Source: Monosporascus cannonballus (lineage: Eukaryota > Ascomycota > Sordariomycetes > Xylariales). Taken from it: a stretch of 33,343 nt of DNA. Below, one piece after another: positions 29,801-33,343 of the stretch. The stretch lies in the NCBI GenBank assembly GCA_004154925.1, contig QJNS01000445.1, positions 1 through 33,343 on the forward strand, in the 5' to 3' direction. Made by a program: the position numbers and the translations under genes. Every line of letters starts with the position of its first letter. Positions within the stretch are counted from its first letter, which is position 1. Below the pieces are notes generated by a model. The model was not told the DNA's origin, did not search any database, and saw nothing but the letters and a program-made list of their open reading frames with translations.

Positions 29801-30690
29801 AAGAATTGGACCGGGATGTCCAGATCTCCGACATACAGGACTTCTTTGTCGAGTACGCCAAAAACGATACTATTGGCACTATTGCGCACGCTTTCATCGC
29901 ACAAGCAGATAAACACGGTGCCAAAGACCCGAAGTGCATCCACCTCGCACACCTGCATTCGAGGGCTGTGGATTACCCCAAGTCGGGCCAACCTGCGAGA
30001 CTGACAAACCACCTTAGGCCTACAGAATACCCGCACTTCATGGAGAAGAACGCTCGTACTTACAAGTCGCAGAAGGTGCTCGGCCAGATGTATGACTTCG
30101 TGCAGAGAATTCGATTTGAGGCTAAATTCAATGACCATTTCGACGAGCGGATCATCCTTATGTACAAGCCGGACGACAACCTACTGCTCAAGGCCAGGGC
30201 GATGAAGCTACAGTACGACGCGGCTCTGCAAACGGTCTTGTTGCAATACGGCCTCGAAACGGAATTTGAGCTCTTTACCACTTTCGTCCTAAACACGTTC
30301 AAGTTCAGAACTACGGACTACAAGATCCCAGAAATCATAGGCAACGTCCGCAACGAACTGCACGAACGCTTCATAGAGGCTGCAGTCAAGGAGGCTGGAA
30401 CTAAGGGCAGACGGGGCGAGAGTTTCCTGCGTCTAGTCGCCGCATTCTACCGAGTTACGTGGGAGCACGTCCAGCGGAACAGACTGCATAACGAGGAAAA
30501 GCCTTTCATCAGCTTCCCGTGGATCTTCTACAAGGAGCTGTGTAGCATCGCGACGGAGAGCAGCAAGTCACCCCATCTCCGTGAACTCAGCCAATGGCCC
30601 CCTAGCAGCAAGGTCTGGACGCAGGACATCACTGCAGTATCGAAGGCTCTCTCCACTGAGACGGGCGATCCTGCGCAGACCTCTAATTGA
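26841..30690 (+). CDS. RNA-dependent RNA polymerase (RNA silencing), with RRM
   Basis: Two exons (26841..26884, 27090..30690) give 1,214 residues. The 205-nt intron (donor GTAGGT, acceptor CTGCAG) joins MENSGQSQVGDTPVG to SILRVTNWDS and restores the frame. An RRM-like domain spans about 25-80 (LMVTGIPPQTRTGDLYRHF). The eukaryotic RdRP core runs about 447-1016: NRVLRQY...DRFLRVQF, GWCFTDGVGKIS (near 596), AFQFRLGGSKG, and the catalytic GGDLDGDDF with D887, D889 and D891. These Asp residues bind the catalytic metal in the QDE-1/RDR family. It makes double-stranded RNA from single-stranded templates for Dicer, in quelling, meiotic silencing or antiviral RNAi. The RRM is shared with plant RDR1/2/6-type enzymes. 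No frameshift or internal stop is present, so it looks functional. At least seven fragments of it lie upstream (14.2-24.2 kb). Which fungal RdRP clade it belongs to was not determined. Confidence 0.96.
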
Positions 30691-33178
30691 GTACATGACA
30701 AGGCTGGCCTGATAACGGTGGAGTAAGGGGGTGTGGTCATCCCCGAAGAGGATGAGTGGTTTTGAGAGAGCTGGCTGCGCCGTCGATTTGGTGAAGATGG
30801 TGCGCGTGAGCTCCGGATAAATCAAGAACAAAGACGCAGTGATAATTGGAGCGTTGACTTTGCAGTCTACCAAGCTATCCAAGAATTCTATAAGCTAGAT
30901 AAAGAGATACCATTACGGAAATTCCAAGACCCGCTTATAGGTGTTGCCCTCGTGTGAATATGTGTCACTGAAGCGTCCTACGTCGTATGAAGAAACATTA
31001 CCCGTATTGAGAAATAAAAAGGACACGATCCTGGACATAACGGCCTTAAATGTGGCAGAGATGCTGATTTGGAAGACTGAAGAGGGTGCGCGATATGACA
31101 CCAGAACTAATATAACATCCGCCAGCTACGAAGTCCAAAAAGGCATTCCGACTAATGCTTGTTATAACGGCTCAACGTTTGCCCTCTGCTTGCTCGAGTT
31201 CAAGAGCATGGCGGTTCATTACTCTAATTCGAGTGAAGAATACCGCGACAGCGGTCTCTGCATGTCGCACCTATGACATCGACCAGACGTGCCAACAGCC
31301 TCCGCGGGCTAAGGATCGAGGCCAACTGGCACGTGTGTTGGATCCAGCTTCTGCTACGACCCGGGCTCACCAGTAGTCACCGAGAAATCTATTCGGTGGG
31401 TTGACTGGCTGCCCGTGGTTTTCTAGCCGCCTAACTTCCCTTCAAAGGGGGCGTGGGGAGACAGATACGCCAGGAGGTTAGTTGATGGGGGAGCGACTGT
31501 AGTTGACTGTAACTCGACTTAGGGCTGAGATTCGAGATGCATAGCCCGCGACCGACAACACGCGATGAAATGTCACAGCTGTCTCTTGTTTGGTGGTGGC
31601 CTTTCTATGACTATCTACCCTATCTATCTGCTAGTTACAGGTGCCACTGGAAGTGTGACGGGGAAGTGTGGGGGGAGGGGGGGTGGATATAAGGAGGAAC
31701 AGCCAGGAGGAAAGGGCGAGCCTGAAGAAGTGTCAGGAGGAACCGACAAAGAGGGAGTCTTGATGCGAATCCTCGTGTTTATTTGCCACTATCGATCGAC
31801 ATGGGGAAGAGCGTGGACTACCTGAGTCTCGAGCGACGAGATGGGGGAGAGGCTCGATACGGGCTGTAAAGGTTTTGGGAACAGGCTGGGTGAAACCTAG
31901 GCGGCGTTTGCTGGGATGGTGCATTCACTGAATCTTGTTATGTACGGCAAGTTAAGACGATGGAAAACCTGATGGCTAGAGTGATCCTTTGTCCCATTAG
32001 GCTGTATGACGGGCAGCGGCACCACCTCGCCGGAGCACAAATAGGCTATGGAGTTTGCGCTTGGATGCGTCCACTTTGGTGAAAGACCCCAGCCGAGGGG
32101 ATGCCGTCCATGAATGACATAGCAGGCATCCATACAAATCACGCTGCTTGTGAAAGAGAATTGTACTAGCTGCACATCGTACTATGAAGGGGGCATTGCA
32201 TGTGATGTGTTTGACTGCTTGGGCTTTGCGTCGACGTCAACGGTAAGTTTGCATTTCGTCTTACCATTGACAACTCCACGGAGTGTGCCCTGTTGGGTTG
32301 GTACGGGTGGTTAAATTTCACTTGTGGATAACAGTGCGTGGACGACATTTCTCCTATTCTTCTCCCTATCTAGAGCTAGTAGTACCGGGGGGCGCCGTCT
32401 GGATTAGGATCCCTCGTTCTACTAGACACGATATGGTCAAGACTTAGCAAGAAGATTTGCGAAGATTCAAAAGCTAGCTAGCCTTGGGTCTTTAAAATTT
32501 GTAGCGGACCTTGTTGAGTGTGAAGGTACTCAGTAGAGATCAACAAGCGGATAAGTTAGCATGCACTAGGCAATGGACGATACCTTACGGAAAGATATGC
32601 GTTATTAGTAATTTGACTTCCAACATGAGGGGTAAATGCATCTAGCGGATGAGGGGGGATGGTCGCGATGATGATGCAATAACGGGAGCCTGAACCCCGG
32701 AAGAGGGTTGATCCACAAGCGAAAAGTCTTGGCAGCGCACATTTTCGATAGCGGGACACGGTCGACGCCCACACGGAATCATCACCGGCGACCGGATTGC
32801 GAACTTAGCATCTCTCGACTCGACGACAGATTGATATTGACAAAATCTGGGACGTCGTATTACCCCATGTGAGTTACCGTGTGTCTATTTCTGATTTTAT
32901 AATTTTATGTGCGATACCTGTTTTTCGTATGCAATTATCCGGCTGCCACATATTGTTCGCGGGGAGATCTGCCATATATATATATTTTTTTTAACTTCTG
33001 GGAGCCGGGCCAATGATCGGGAACACATTCCTTCGAGTCTATGAACTTTAGACGGCCTGCTAATTCTTTTTCATATCTGCAGCCCTCCGTGACATTCACA
33101 TCGGACCTCGACGTCTTCTGCCTTCCAACCTCCCATCCGCTCTCCGATACCCCCCGATAAATCACCCCACCTGCAATC
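30691..33178. other. Gene-poor region after the RdRP gene
   Basis: No gene is supported. The longest + frame is 111 codons at 30941-31276, overlapped by an opposite frame, with no domain. A G-rich patch (runs of 6 and 8 G with GTGG) lies near 31668-31686. A TATATATATA-T8 run is at about 32976-32992. A C/T-rich stretch just before 33179 probably belongs to the leader of the next gene. No tags are seen. Confidence 0.45.
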
Positions 33179-33343
33179 ATGCCTGACGTCCAGGAGCTCC
33201 TCAAGAAGAAGTTCGGCAACGCCGCGCCTGCCCGTACCGGTATGTGCTTTCTCCTGATGTCGCCTGTCTACAATCCATGGTTTCCTTGTAGAAATATGTG
33301 AGGAAACCCTGGGGGAGAGCAAGCGGGGGGGGGGGGGGGGGGG
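33179..33343 (+). CDS. First exon of a gene cut by the window end (possibly NAC beta)
   Basis: ATG at 33179 opens MPDVQELLKKKFGNAAPART, followed by a GTATGT donor at 33240. The first exon would be 33179..33239. The preceding sequence is C/T-rich, as expected for a fungal leader. The short amphipathic start followed by ARTG resembles the N-termini of some fungal nascent-polypeptide-associated complex beta subunits, but too little is visible. A possible acceptor (TTGTAG, near 33291) leads to sequence that does not continue that family, so the true second exon may lie outside. Confidence 0.4.
33325..33343 (+). repeat. Terminal run of 19 G
   Basis: The window ends in 19 consecutive G, preceded by GGGGGAGAGCAAGC. 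It could be a real homopolymer that ended an assembly, or a sequencing artefact. Confidence 0.9.

Noticed and set aside
30941..31276. 111-codon frame downstream of the RdRP as a gene
   Set aside because: No domain, no splice context, and an overlapping opposite frame of similar quality.

Overview
The window looks like nuclear DNA of a filamentous ascomycete, most likely a sordariomycete-type Pezizomycotina. The genes have short GT-AG introns (56-205 nt) with CTAAC/CTGAC-like branch sites. Their products (a 67-aa Sec61 gamma, a fungal Cbp4, a CPSF6-like RNA-binding protein, a DCAF11-type WD40 protein and an RRM-bearing RNA-dependent RNA polymerase) are fungal in character. Exon-intron structures were built by eye from reading frames, splice signals and family knowledge.

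Region 1 (1-9,334) is an ordinary gene-dense block of five genes: a CPSF6-like RRM protein (-), Sec61 gamma/SSS1 (+), a DCAF11-like WD40 protein (-), a SET-domain lysine methyltransferase (+) and Cbp4 (-). They are in mixed orientations, with two divergent promoter regions and two convergent 3' ends.

Region 2 (9,335 to about 25,760) holds no intact gene that I can support. Its first part (9.3-14.1 kb) is featureless apart from two degenerate tandem-repeat blocks. Its second part (14.1-25.8 kb) is a mosaic. It contains at least seven pieces of the RNA-dependent RNA polymerase gene found intact at 26.8-30.7 kb, mostly in the same order as in that gene. They are mixed with repeated, shuffled modules of unknown origin, a likely importin-beta fragment, and intron remnants. 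Scattered through all of it, always on the + strand, are about 50 copies of a short tag with consensus TTTCCTATCACCAATAAC. The tag often occurs in runs with a period of about 18 bp and often sits at the edges of RdRP pieces. The intact RdRP coding sequence does not appear to contain it. The last tags stop about 100 bp before a TATA-like box in front of the RdRP gene.

Region 3 (25,760-30,690) is the intact RdRP gene with a long pyrimidine-rich leader. Region 4 (30,691-33,178) shows no gene I can support. Region 5 (33,179-33,343) is the first exon of a further gene, cut by the window end in a 19-nt G run.

The most unusual item is the RdRP-derived, tag-punctuated mosaic directly upstream of the intact RdRP gene. 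It may be a decayed duplicate opened up by insertions, a fragment-capturing element, or a source of small RNAs homologous to the RdRP. The sequence alone does not decide between these.
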